A DNA stretch of 64,000 nucleotides from NCBI RefSeq assembly GCF_039541235.1, contig NZ_BAABFV010000001.1:1302001-1366000 (forward strand), written 5' to 3'. This DNA comes from Kangiella marina (GTDB taxonomy: Bacteria; Pseudomonadota; Gammaproteobacteria; Enterobacterales; Kangiellaceae). Under the pieces are notes generated by a model. The model searched no databases. It was not told where the DNA came from and saw nothing but the letters and a program-made list of their open reading frames with translations. This document shows positions 1 through 8,566 of the stretch, in pieces; position 1 is the stretch's first letter, and the number at the start of each line of letters is the position of its first letter. A program made the position numbers and the translations under genes.

Positions 1-337
1 TCGTATCAAGATTTGTCGCGTACAACTTACGCTTAAAATCCGGTTCCACATATTCAACATTAGGATTGTTTCGAAGTGCTTCTAGTGCATTTGCAGAAAC
101 TTCGATAGCGAACGCATTGTGTTGCTTTAGGCTCACTTTCATCTGGCCGCCAGCTTTCATAGCCATTGCTTTGGCTTGCTTGCCGTGACCAGGTTTGAAT
201 TTGACGATAACGCGCTGATTTTCTTTATCAGCCGTAGGCGCTGCGATTGTGGTCTTACCCATTGCGCCTGAGGCATGAGCACTAACGCCCATGGCTAACA
301 TTGTGGCTGTGCAAGCCAATTTTAATTTAAAACTCAT
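1..337 (-). CDS. Exported subtilisin-like (S8) serine protease, N-terminal part
   Basis: The gene reads leftwards and runs off the window, so only about 112 N-terminal residues are visible. The protein starts MSFKLKLACTATMLAMG with a signal peptide ending near SAHA, followed by a segment with the pattern of an inhibitor I9 propeptide: a VIVKFKPGHGKQ strand and, near residue 95, NPNVEYVEPDF. That combination normally precedes a secreted S8 peptidase whose catalytic domain would lie beyond base 1. The ATG at 335-337 is preceded by AGGGG. The peptidase identity is inferred from the propeptide alone, because no catalytic residue is in view. Confidence 0.75.
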   Translation of the reverse strand, partial: MSFKLKLACTATMLAMGVSAHASGAMGKTTIAAPTADKENQRVIVKFKPGHGKQAKAMAMKAGGQMKVSLKQHNAFAIEVSANALEALRNNPNVEYVEPDFKRKLYATNLDT

Positions 338-405
338 TAAACCTACCCCTATAAGTATGTGTCTTAATGTAGTGGGATTTTCTTCATAAAGTTTTTCTTT
401 ATAAA

Positions 406-464
406 CAAAAAAGCCTTGTTTTTCCCAGAGAGAGTACTTTGACTCTTCCCTAGTCAACAAGGCT
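406..464 (-). terminator. Probable terminator of uvrD with a nested hairpin
   Basis: A perfect 9 bp inverted repeat (AGCCTTGTT at 412-420 and its complement at 456-464) is followed on the minus strand by a six-T run. The 35-base loop contains a second small hairpin (431-435 with 442-446). It lies 120 bases beyond the uvrD stop and upstream of the protease start, so it could end uvrD transcription or act in the protease leader. The rest of 338-585 shows nothing else I can support. Confidence 0.5.
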
Positions 465-585
465 GGCACTGATTAAAGCAGTTAATGAATCCACAGATCA
501 AGGATAAGTTTTTATATTTTACAAATTTGCTACCAAGCGTTACAAGACAAATATACCTCAGATTATCTCATTATAAATCAATTAC

Positions 586-2760
586 TTATGAAGAAGGCTC
601 TAATTTAGCATATGCTAACATTAGTTTTTTTAACCCATCTTTTTCAAAATTCACCTGCACAGAAGCCTGCGGCCCCTCTCCCTCATAATTAATAATGATG
701 CCCTTCCCGAATTTAGGGTGCTGGACCAATTGACCCAAGTGAAATCCTTCAGGCCCTTTGCGCTTAATCGGTGATTGCTTTTGAAAAACAGGACGTTGTA
801 CTTGAGTATTCAAGCGAACCTCCGTCATCAACTCAGCAGGGATTTCATTAATAAAGCGCGATACCGAAGGATAAGTCTCGCGACCCCACATTCGACGCTT
901 TTCAGCATACGTCAGATATAGCTGCTTCATCGCACGCGTAACACCAACGTAGGCCAAACGCCGTTCTTCTTCCAGGCCGCCCGGTTCATCCAACGACATC
1001 TGGTGCGGGAACAGCTTTTCCTCCATGCCAGCAATAAAGACCAACGGAAACTCTAAGCCTTTGGCCGAGTGTAAGGTCATCATCTGTACCGACTCTTGAT
1101 ATTCATCCGCTTGGGTATCACCTGCCTCCAGCGAAGCATGCGCGATAAACGCCATTAATGGCGTCATGTCCGGCGTTTCCTCGGGAATCATTTCATCCGG
1201 ATCAAACTCACGAGTTGCGTTGACCAGTTCCTGCAAGTTTTCCTTTCGCGCCTGCGCCTTTTCGCCCTTCTCTTTACTGACTTTGTCCATCAGACCCGAG
1301 TGCTCGATCACCACCTCGGTCTGTTCCCACAAGTCGACTTCCTGCGTGCTCGAATCCAGCTCGTTAATGAGGTGCAGAAAACCTGCCATGGCGGTGCGTG
1401 CCCGTGGTGGCAACAATTGATCGACCACCATTTTATTGGCCGCCTGCCATAAAGAGGATTCATCCTCACGAGCTTGTGCACGAATTAAGTCGACCGACTT
1501 TTCGCCCAAACCTCGGGCTGGCGTGTTAACCACTCGTTCGAATGATGCATCATCATCACGGTTCGTCATTAAGCGTAAATAGGCCATGGTATCTTTAATT
1601 TCCGCACGCTCGAAAAATCGTAAGCCGCCATAAATACGGTAAGGAATATTTCGGTTGAGCATCGCATCTTCTAGGATCCGCGATTGCGCATTACTGCGAT
1701 ACAGGATCGCAATATCGTTATAACTATTCCCCTGCTCTACCCAATCATCAATTCGAGCGGCGATAAAGCGCGCTTCTTCTTGTTCATTAAAAGCTGAGTA
1801 AACGGTAATGGGTTCGCCCTCATTGCCCTCAGTCCATAAACTTTTTCCCATGCGGTCGCTGTTATAGGAAATAACCGCATTCGCGGCTTTCAAAATAGTA
1901 CTGGTCGAACGGTAGTTTTGCTCAAGACGTGAAATTTTGCAGTCCGGGAAATCATTCTCAAATTGCTGAATGTTTTCAATTTTGGCGCCACGCCAGCCAT
2001 AGATCGACTGATCATCGTCGCCAACAATAGTGATTCGGTTATTGTCGTGGCATAACAAACGGATCCAAGCGTATTGAATGGCGTTGGTGTCTTGAAACTC
2101 ATCCACCAGAATATGCTGAAAACGCTCTTGGTAGTGCTTTAATAAATGTGGGTTGTTAGCCCAAAGCTCATAGGCACGCAGTAACAATTCATTAAAATCG
2201 ACCAAGCCTGCCGTTTTACACGCTTCTTCGTAGGCGTAATACACTTTGACCATGGTGCTGACGAAGAAATCGCCATGATGCTGGATATTGCCCGGACGCA
2301 AACCATCGTCTTTTTTGGCATTAATAAACCACTGCGCTTGTTTTGGTGGCCACTCGTTGTCGTCGAGGTTCAACTCTTTCATCACACGCTTGATCACGCG
2401 CAGCTGATCCTGAGCGTCTAAAATCTGAAAACCTTCCGGCAGACCCGCATCCCGATAATGCGCCCGCAATAAGCGGTGGGCAATGCTATGGAAAGTGCCG
2501 ACCCACATACCTCGCGCCGGCATTGCGAGCATATCTTCGACCCGCCCAAGCATCTCCTTCGCCGCTTTGTTGGTGAAAGTCACCGCTAAAATCGAGTGTG
2601 CCGATACTTGCTCTACTTTGACCAACCAAGCAATGCGGTGTACCAATACGCGAGTTTTACCCGAGCCAGCGCCCGCCAACACCAATAATGCCTTATTGGG
2701 CGCGGTCACGGCTTCGGTTTGTGCGTCATTTAACGATTCGATTATGCTTGAGGCATCCAT
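586..2760 (-). CDS. uvrD: DNA helicase II (UvrD), superfamily 1A 3'-5' helicase
   Basis: UvrD unwinds DNA in nucleotide excision repair and methyl-directed mismatch repair. The protein has 724 residues, close to the 720 of E. coli UvrD, and carries the SF1A motifs in order: Walker A AGAGSGKT at about residues 29-36, VDEFQDT near 220, GDDDQSIYGWRGA, the LEQNYRS motif, TLHSAKGLEFP near 565 and VGVTRAMKQLY near 610. The C-terminal GQLVQHPKFGKGIIINYEG segment is the Tudor-like RNA-polymerase-binding tail typical of UvrD and absent from Rep. It keeps the same strand as the xerC-yigB genes but is separated from them by about 9 kb of other genes. Confidence 0.97.
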   Translation of the reverse strand: MDASSIIESLNDAQTEAVTAPNKALLVLAGAGSGKTRVLVHRIAWLVKVEQVSAHSILAVTFTNKAAKEMLGRVEDMLAMPARGMWVGTFHSIAHRLLRAHYRDAGLPEGFQILDAQDQLRVIKRVMKELNLDDNEWPPKQAQWFINAKKDDGLRPGNIQHHGDFFVSTMVKVYYAYEEACKTAGLVDFNELLLRAYELWANNPHLLKHYQERFQHILVDEFQDTNAIQYAWIRLLCHDNNRITIVGDDDQSIYGWRGAKIENIQQFENDFPDCKISRLEQNYRSTSTILKAANAVISYNSDRMGKSLWTEGNEGEPITVYSAFNEQEEARFIAARIDDWVEQGNSYNDIAILYRSNAQSRILEDAMLNRNIPYRIYGGLRFFERAEIKDTMAYLRLMTNRDDDASFERVVNTPARGLGEKSVDLIRAQAREDESSLWQAANKMVVDQLLPPRARTAMAGFLHLINELDSSTQEVDLWEQTEVVIEHSGLMDKVSKEKGEKAQARKENLQELVNATREFDPDEMIPEETPDMTPLMAFIAHASLEAGDTQADEYQESVQMMTLHSAKGLEFPLVFIAGMEEKLFPHQMSLDEPGGLEEERRLAYVGVTRAMKQLYLTYAEKRRMWGRETYPSVSRFINEIPAELMTEVRLNTQVQRPVFQKQSPIKRKGPEGFHLGQLVQHPKFGKGIIINYEGEGPQASVQVNFEKDGLKKLMLAYAKLEPSS

Positions 2761-2802
2761 ATAGGCTATGCTTGGTCTAATTGTAAATTGATGGGCTATT
2801 GT

Positions 2803-3603
2803 ATGAAAAAAGCGACACTATTATTACCCTTTTTCTTATCCTTTTTATTGGCTCCGCTCCTTTTGTCAGGCTGCGGTTCAATGTTAGTGCCATCCGACGA
2901 AGAAAAATTGATGCAAGATGCCTATTCTTTACAACGGGTTAGCGTCCTCCAGCATGCCATCAATGATCCCATCGTCGGCTACAAAGCAGGCTTAACCAGC
3001 GAAAAAGGGCAAGAGGCTTTTAATGTTGGCGAGCCATTAGTCGGCGCTTTATTCAGAAGTGGCTTTAGTCGCAACCGAGGCGCGTATATTTTAGGTAACT
3101 ACCACGACTTACGCCTTGAAGTAGAGCTGGGCTATATCTTGAAACGCCCGATCACTCAACCTGTTGAAGCTGACCAATTATCACACTACATCAAAGCCAT
3201 CGTCCCGATCGTTGAGCTACCTAACCTGCGTTTTGCCCGCAAAGACGAAATGACGGCAGCAACCCTCATCACCAGTAACGTCGGCTCCAACCATTTTATT
3301 ATGGGCAACACCATGGCTTATGAGCCAGATACAGTGAATCAACTGACCACCTCATTGAGTAAAAACGGCACGATCATCATGCACGGGAAAGCGACTGATG
3401 CCATGGGCGATCAACAAGAGGCTCTGGTATGGATGATCAATAAATTACTGGCCATTGGTTACCCGCTCAACCAAGATAACTTGCTGATCACGGGCGCTCT
3501 TGGCACAATGTTGCCGGCAGAGAAAGGCCAGTACGAAGCACGTTTCCGCACAGACGCCATGGAAGAGCACGAAACGTACATCATCGCTTTTTCTATTCGC
3601 TAA
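2803..3603 (+). CDS. Lipoprotein with a 2-keto-4-pentenoate hydratase/FAH-like domain
   Basis: The protein starts MKKATLLLPFF and has a classical lipoprotein signal with lipobox LLSGC. I prefer the ATG at 2803, because longer TTG (2788) or ATG (2791) starts add residues ahead of the charged n-region. The mature part resembles 2-oxopent-4-enoate hydratases of the MhpD type: IVGYKAGLTSEKGQ, a LRLEVELGYIL strand containing the ExE-like pair, and a late LLITGALGTMLPAEKGQ segment. Members of this fold bind a divalent metal and act on 2-keto acids in the cytoplasm, so a lipid-anchored, extracytoplasmic copy is unusual. Substrate unknown. It is divergent from uvrD with only 42 bases between the starts. 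Confidence 0.75.
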   Translation: MKKATLLLPFFLSFLLAPLLLSGCGSMLVPSDEEKLMQDAYSLQRVSVLQHAINDPIVGYKAGLTSEKGQEAFNVGEPLVGALFRSGFSRNRGAYILGNYHDLRLEVELGYILKRPITQPVEADQLSHYIKAIVPIVELPNLRFARKDEMTAATLITSNVGSNHFIMGNTMAYEPDTVNQLTTSLSKNGTIIMHGKATDAMGDQQEALVWMINKLLAIGYPLNQDNLLITGALGTMLPAEKGQYEARFRTDAMEEHETYIIAFSIR

Positions 3604-3631
3604 TAGACACATTTCAGATTCAGGAGTATTC

Positions 3632-4579
3632 ATGCGCGCCGTATTTCTAGATGCAGACACACTGGGTAACTGGCAAGGCAAATCCAGTCAGCCAGTAGCA
3701 GACCTAACACCACTCGCGGAGTGTTTTGACGATTTTGACGTCTATGGCCTGACTAAACCCGAAGAAGTCATCGAACGCTGCAAAGATGCTGACGTTGTTA
3801 TCACCAATAAAGTCGTGCTAGGTCGTGACACGCTACAGCAGTTACCAAAGCTTAAAGCGATCCAGTTAGCGGCTACCGGCATGAATAATATTGACCTAGA
3901 GGCGGCGAAAGAACACAACATCGAATGCTTTAATGTTGCCGATTACTCCACCTTTGCGGTAGCCCAACTGACGCTACAGTTTATGCTCAACTTCGCGACG
4001 CGAGCGTGTGAACATTACCAACTCACCGCGCAAGGTGCTTGGCAAAAAAGTCGCATGTTCACCCTGACCGACTTCCCGATTATGGAGCTTGAAGGAAAAA
4101 CCTTAGCGCTGATTGGATACGGCAACATTGGACAAAAAGTTGAGGAGCTGGCCAAAGCGTTTGGCATGAAGGTTTTGGTCGCCAATATTCCGGGACGCCC
4201 GATGCGCGACAATCAAACCACGTTAGAAGAAGCGATACCGCAAGCAGATTTCGTCTCATTGCACTGCCCATTAACGGACGAAACGCAGGAACTTCTGAAC
4301 GCAGATTTCTTTCAGATGATGAAGAACACCGCTTATGTTATCAATACCGCCCGCGGGCCGATCATTAATGAAGCAGACTTAGCCGTGGCGCTTAAAAATC
4401 GTGCCATTGCTGGAGCGGGGCTGGATGTATTATCCGTCGAGCCGCCAACACCTGACAACCCTCTACTGGCTGCTGATGTTCCCAATCTTTCAATCACACC
4501 GCATATCGCCTGGGCCAGCCACGAAGCCAAGCAGCGCTTAATTGAAGGCATGGCGAAGAATATCAAAAGCCTGTCATAA
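3632..4579 (+). CDS. D-2-hydroxyacid dehydrogenase, NAD(P)-dependent (hydroxypyruvate/glyoxylate reductase type)
   Basis: The 315-residue protein has the standard family architecture: a substrate-binding half, then a Rossmann fold with LALIGYGNIGQ at about 159-168. The catalytic triad is visible: Arg241 in NTARGP, Glu270 in LDVLSVEPP and His291 in ITPHIAW. Enzymes of this branch reduce hydroxypyruvate or glyoxylate, but the sequence alone does not fix the substrate. The start at 3632 has AGGAG at 3622-3626; an upstream in-frame extension back to 3500 would overlap the lipoprotein gene and lacks family similarity. It lies 28 bases after the lipoprotein and is probably co-transcribed with it. 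Confidence 0.9.
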   Translation: MRAVFLDADTLGNWQGKSSQPVADLTPLAECFDDFDVYGLTKPEEVIERCKDADVVITNKVVLGRDTLQQLPKLKAIQLAATGMNNIDLEAAKEHNIECFNVADYSTFAVAQLTLQFMLNFATRACEHYQLTAQGAWQKSRMFTLTDFPIMELEGKTLALIGYGNIGQKVEELAKAFGMKVLVANIPGRPMRDNQTTLEEAIPQADFVSLHCPLTDETQELLNADFFQMMKNTAYVINTARGPIINEADLAVALKNRAIAGAGLDVLSVEPPTPDNPLLAADVPNLSITPHIAWASHEAKQRLIEGMAKNIKSLS

Positions 4580-4602
4580 GCCAGTAGGTTTTATTCCTAT
4601 AC

Positions 4603-4628
4603 AAAAAAACGGAGCCCGAAGGCTCCGT
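4603..4628 (-). terminator. Intrinsic terminator of the metalloprotease operon
   Basis: A perfect 8 bp stem (ACGGAGCC at 4609-4616 with its complement at 4621-4628) with a four-base loop is followed on the minus strand by a run of T. It sits 56 bases past the stop of the secreted metalloprotease gene. On the plus strand it has no U tract. Confidence 0.9.
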
Positions 4629-4683
4629 AAAAAAGTTAAGGGGTAGGATAACTTTTTAGGGGTTCTACATTTTAGGCCGTGCC

Positions 4684-7116
4684 TTATTGGACATGCTCAC
4701 AACGTCCCATTTCTGCGCCAGCTTTTACTTTATTGACAAAGCCGCGAGGGAAACCTGTTTGAATGGATTGACCATTGTCACAAACATAAGCATGATCCAT
4801 ATCAACAAACCAAGTTATTTGTGCACCGGCAAGTCCACCCATCATTTTATTTCCGTTCGCATCAATCGCATACGGGTTGTCCATACCATAAACGGCTTCC
4901 ACCACACCTTGCGAGGCTAGGAAATTATTCAGGGTAATCCAGCCAAGGCCTTCTAGGTACATCGCACCATGGAAGCCCGTACGGAAGTTGCCTGCACGAC
5001 CAATCATAACGCTACCATCGTCTGACATATCAGTAACGATCATCGGAGGTATACCCAGCTGCTGTTGCACAAAATCTGCTGGATACTGTTGACACAAATC
5101 ACCGCCGAAGAACGAAGGTGCGGCAATGTCTTCACAGTATTCTAAGCCACCTATGTTGGTAAATGACTCAGCTGAGTTTGATGGGTTCCACAGAATCACG
5201 CCATCACGAATTGTCGTTAAAGCAGTCATTGTGCCATCATAATTTGTACCATAAGCTTCCGTCGCTCCAACCATTTGATTCAAGTTATAAGCCTGACCTT
5301 GATACCAACCTACAGCTTTACTGCCTCCGGCGTTACCAACAATCACTTCGCCATTGCCTGAAATAGCATGTGCACGGATCCAAGTATTATTCAAGCCCAG
5401 TCCATCAGTTGGCAATTCCGTCATACCTTCTTTCTCGTTCCAGACAAAAGGCACAACTTCTTTCGCAAAGTATTCCTGACATGAGCCATTACCGTTTTTA
5501 TCCACATAGGCCGTTCCGACAACCGTTTTAGCAGAGTCATCCATCGCCCATGGCGTTGCCGCGTTAATCCCAGTCTGGCTTTGGCCACCACAGGTGTTAC
5601 CGTTAAGATCACCAAGCAAGGTTAGACCTTTGCCATAGTGATAAATCGCAGGCTCACCGATTCCATTTTGATCCAAGTCAACGCCACCCACTAAGAAGTT
5701 CTGGCCATTTCGATCAATATCGGCGCTAGTGGTGCCCCACTCGCTTGGGAATACAGAGAAGCCTTTAACCACATCCCACAAGAAAGCCGTAGGGCCAACA
5801 TTACCCGCAGCGCGACGACCATTTTTCGACATGTCGGTTAAGAAGCCATTTACGATAGGCGTAAACTGCACACCATCGGTGTAACCATTAAAAATAATAT
5901 TCGCCTCTTTTTCGACACCTGCTTCGGCTACAATCGCTGTCGATAAGCACGCATTATCATCTGCTGGCGAATGAGTTTCACCGTCATTCCAGTACTCAGC
6001 TTCCGACACTAATGCCGTGCGTGCTGTTGGATAACCACCTGAATTGATTTGCTCAATGTAAACAACGTACTGCTCACCTGGTGTTAAGTTACGAATAGTA
6101 TAACGACCGTCTGGGCCAACTTTACCTTGAGTAGCGCTACCAGACATGTCCGATACAGCATCACCCAATGGGTTATTCACATTACGTGCGATGACGTTGA
6201 TTCCGCTGTACTCCGTATCGCCGTCTTTAAGCTTTAACGTTCCCGTAATCGTACCTGTCGAAGACGCGTACTCTGGCGTTGGATAAATATTCGAGATCGC
6301 CGCGATATCATCAGGCATATCAACAGTGCTTTGAGCACGACCTGCGACACCTCGGTGATTGATGAATGGGAACATGGTTTCGATGTTATTCGGATCCATA
6401 GTCTCGCCGACTGACGATGGATAAGCATAATGGTATACCGGATCAACACAGCCTTTCACGCCTGGATATTTTGGTGCAAATAAATAACTTTGATAAGCCA
6501 TTTGGCCGTTCACTTGTGAGTGTGACAGGTTAATGGCATGACCAAATTCATGCGTAAATACACCAGCAACTTGCTCTCCATTTGGATCGTTCACATCCAC
6601 GTTCCAACCATTCATCAAAGCTGTTGCTTCAACAATTTCGCCTTTATCATTGGCAAACTCTGGAAACGCGATGCCCAACACTGCTGAACGTGGCACACCA
6701 AACATATCTTCCAAAATTGAACCATCAGTGTCGTAGATAACCCAAAAGCCGTAACCGTTCTCGGTGTAATACACTGAGTCCGCATTGTCCGCCGTAATAT
6801 CAGCAATACCGATTTGCTCTTCAATGGTTCCTGCAATTTGAGCGTTAAATGTTGAGGTAGGAACATTGTTCCACTGATCAAACGCAAACTGCGTGATTTC
6901 ATTGGCACGCTCAATCGTAATAAAAGGAGTAACGCCATCAAAATCAAAAGTAAAAGCTTCACCACCATCGGTATACACTGGGATTGGGCCATTACTCGTA
7001 TTCCACTTCAGTGGTTGCGGAGTTTCATCGTCAGTTGTGTACAATGGTCCCGCAGCAAGTGCCGTTCCACCCATCGTTGCTAGGGCGACAGCAGCAGATA
7101 ATTTCAATAATTTCAT
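4684..7116 (-). CDS. Secreted matrixin-like zinc metalloprotease with HAF-type repeats
   Basis: The 810-residue protein has a signal peptide (MKLLKLSAAVALATMGGTALA). A metallopeptidase domain follows, with the zinc motif HEFGHAINLSH near residues 190-200, the HExxHxxNxxH pattern of metzincins. Around residues 285-390 lies a carboxypeptidase-regulatory-like beta-sandwich (TGTITGTLKLKDGD and YTIRNLTPGEQYVVYIE). The C-terminal half holds repeated blades of the AFLWD...G and S.DG..VVG kind, resembling extracellular HAF repeats. Several Cys residues in the C-terminal half could form disulfides. It is presumably secreted and degrades extracellular protein. Its ATG overlaps the stop of the upstream partner gene by one base, so the two are translationally coupled. 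Confidence 0.85.
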   Translation of the reverse strand: MKLLKLSAAVALATMGGTALAAGPLYTTDDETPQPLKWNTSNGPIPVYTDGGEAFTFDFDGVTPFITIERANEITQFAFDQWNNVPTSTFNAQIAGTIEEQIGIADITADNADSVYYTENGYGFWVIYDTDGSILEDMFGVPRSAVLGIAFPEFANDKGEIVEATALMNGWNVDVNDPNGEQVAGVFTHEFGHAINLSHSQVNGQMAYQSYLFAPKYPGVKGCVDPVYHYAYPSSVGETMDPNNIETMFPFINHRGVAGRAQSTVDMPDDIAAISNIYPTPEYASSTGTITGTLKLKDGDTEYSGINVIARNVNNPLGDAVSDMSGSATQGKVGPDGRYTIRNLTPGEQYVVYIEQINSGGYPTARTALVSEAEYWNDGETHSPADDNACLSTAIVAEAGVEKEANIIFNGYTDGVQFTPIVNGFLTDMSKNGRRAAGNVGPTAFLWDVVKGFSVFPSEWGTTSADIDRNGQNFLVGGVDLDQNGIGEPAIYHYGKGLTLLGDLNGNTCGGQSQTGINAATPWAMDDSAKTVVGTAYVDKNGNGSCQEYFAKEVVPFVWNEKEGMTELPTDGLGLNNTWIRAHAISGNGEVIVGNAGGSKAVGWYQGQAYNLNQMVGATEAYGTNYDGTMTALTTIRDGVILWNPSNSAESFTNIGGLEYCEDIAAPSFFGGDLCQQYPADFVQQQLGIPPMIVTDMSDDGSVMIGRAGNFRTGFHGAMYLEGLGWITLNNFLASQGVVEAVYGMDNPYAIDANGNKMMGGLAGAQITWFVDMDHAYVCDNGQSIQTGFPRGFVNKVKAGAEMGRCEHVQ

Positions 7117-7763
7117 TACTTCATCTCCCCATTTTCAATCCAACCTTCAGATACTGCACGGTTCACTAAATTCATGAATGTACCGGCATCAACCGCACCT
7201 TCTAACGTCAACATATTTGATTCTTCGCTTGTAAGAAGCGCTTGATCGACATTAACGCCATCAAATAATCCGATGTTGTTAAATTGATTAGAGAGCTTGC
7301 CGTTAACCATTGCCAGTTTACCTTGAGCTAGACCGACTGTTGTCTGGAAACCTGTTTTCGATGCTGGCTTATAAAGAAACGCGACTACCGTTTCATCTTT
7401 ATGCCAACGAGGGAAACCCTCAGGGGCAACGGCCAGTAGTTTTTTACCGTTGTCCATTTCACGTGGCTTGAGTAAGCCAAACTGACGAAAAGTATAGTCA
7501 CTATCTTTTTTGACTTTCCCTTTCGCGCTATCCGCAACTGAAATAGTAACCTCAGTATAAGGAATACCTTTCTCAGAAATACCATCACTGACTGCTGTTA
7601 CTGTGCCGTGAATGATGCTGTTAGATTGGTCGATTAATTGCGTCAGGTTTTGTTTTCTAAGCTGAGTGGCATCAACGCTGAATGCACTTAGCAAACCTAA
7701 CACAATGACGACTTTAGCAAGCATAACCATGCTACTAAGTACTGTGCTTTGTAATTGTTTCAT
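7116..7763 (-). CDS. Small exported protein coupled to the metalloprotease
   Basis: A 215-residue protein with an N-terminal hydrophobic signal region (about residues 12-30). Its body begins LTQLIDQSNSIIHGTVTAVSD and continues with beta strands, including a VTISVADSAKGKVKK segment. Proteins with this 'IIHGTV...VTISV...KG' pattern are, to my knowledge, commonly encoded directly before matrixin-like metalloproteases, so it may be a chaperone, inhibitor or activator of the downstream protease; that role is inference. The start has GGAGG (7769-7773 on the minus strand) at good spacing. The stop and the downstream start share one base. Confidence 0.7.
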   Translation of the reverse strand: MKQLQSTVLSSMVMLAKVVIVLGLLSAFSVDATQLRKQNLTQLIDQSNSIIHGTVTAVSDGISEKGIPYTEVTISVADSAKGKVKKDSDYTFRQFGLLKPREMDNGKKLLAVAPEGFPRWHKDETVVAFLYKPASKTGFQTTVGLAQGKLAMVNGKLSNQFNNIGLFDGVNVDQALLTSEESNMLTLEGAVDAGTFMNLVNRAVSEGWIENGEMK

Positions 7764-7786
7764 TGACTAACCTCCGTGGGTCTCTC

Positions 7787-7815
7787 GTGATATGTTTTTT
7801 ATGAACACATATCAC
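7787..7815. promoter_or_regulatory. Perfect 9 bp inverted repeat upstream of the protease operon
   Basis: GTGATATGT at 7787-7795 and its exact complement at 7807-7815 are separated by 11 bases and lie 24-52 bases before the start of the exported-partner gene. The position fits either an operator for a dimeric regulator or a 5' leader hairpin. The adjacent NarL-type response regulator is a natural candidate for binding here, but that is inference. Confidence 0.45.
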
Positions 7816-7845
7816 CATAGAGCAGGAGGCTTTCTGAAAATATAG

Positions 7846-7881
7846 GGGAATCCCTGATTTATTAGAAAATGGGGGATTCCC
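7846..7881. promoter_or_regulatory. Two GGGAATCCC-type palindromes 27 bp apart
   Basis: GGGAATCCC at 7846-7854 and GGGATTCCC at 7873-7881 are each near-palindromic and are also exact complements of each other, with centres 27 bp apart. The pair lies between the stop of the response regulator and the start of the protease operon. It could be a tandem operator or a 9 bp terminator stem for the regulator gene; the T content after the stem on the minus strand is weak. Confidence 0.4.
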
Positions 7882-7909
7882 TTAGAACTCGGATTAGTTA
7901 GACTTGTGG

Positions 7910-8566
7910 TTAACTTTCGTTTTCGATTAGTCCAATACGAATCGCAAAACGCACCAGTCCGGGGACATCGTGAATGCCCAGGCGATCCATCAACTGGGCG
8001 CGATGACTTTCAACAGTTTTGACGCTGACAAATAATTTATCAGCAATGTCACGGGTAGCATTTCCTTCAGCGATTAATTGCAAAATCTGACGCTGTCTTG
8101 GCGTTAAAATATCGAGTTCTTGGTGCATGCCGCGTTTCTCTTTCGTAAACCGCTTTACCACTTCAGCATCCACATCCTGACTTAAATATTGCTCGCCATT
8201 CATCACGGCTTTTATTGCCGTAGCCAACTCCGCAAAAGCTGAGTCTTTAATTAAATAACCATCCGCTCCCGCTTTCCAGGCACGGGCTACATACTCTGGC
8301 CCAGCGTGCATCGATAACATTAACACTTTAATGGCTGAATTCTGTTGCTTTATGCGCTGCGCCACTTCTAACCCATTAAGCCCAGGCAGCGTAATATCCA
8401 ATACGACCAAGGTAGGTGACTCTTGTCGCGCTAAGTTCACCGCATCCAGTCCGTCACCAGTTTCAAAAATTTCACCCACTTCCGGCATTGCTTTGATCAA
8501 GGTCTTGATACCCTCTCGTACCAAGGTGTGATCATCTGCCAGAATCAATTTATGTATATGCTTCAT
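7910..8566 (-). CDS. NarL/LuxR-family response regulator
   Basis: The 218-residue protein has an N-terminal receiver domain with the acidic pair Asp11-Asp12, the phosphoacceptor Asp57 in LVVLDIT and the conserved Lys near residue 108 (YLIKD). A LuxR-type helix-turn-helix follows at about 150-215 (LTPRQRQILQLIAEGNATRDIA and VSVKTVESHRAQLM). It is the cognate partner of the upstream propeller sensor kinase: the start overlaps that gene's stop by four bases (ATGA). It probably regulates neighbouring secreted-protein genes, but no binding site is proven. Confidence 0.93.
   Translation of the reverse strand: MKHIHKLILADDHTLVREGIKTLIKAMPEVGEIFETGDGLDAVNLARQESPTLVVLDITLPGLNGLEVAQRIKQQNSAIKVLMLSMHAGPEYVARAWKAGADGYLIKDSAFAELATAIKAVMNGEQYLSQDVDAEVVKRFTKEKRGMHQELDILTPRQRQILQLIAEGNATRDIADKLFVSVKTVESHRAQLMDRLGIHDVPGLVRFAIRIGLIENES

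Noticed and set aside
485-688. Short plus-strand reading frame overlapping the end of uvrD
   Set aside because: No ribosome site and no recognisable protein features; it overlaps the well-supported uvrD C-terminus.
3500-3631. Longer reading of the hydroxyacid dehydrogenase starting inside the lipoprotein gene
   Set aside because: The added 44 residues have no family similarity, and AGGAG stands just before the ATG at 3632.
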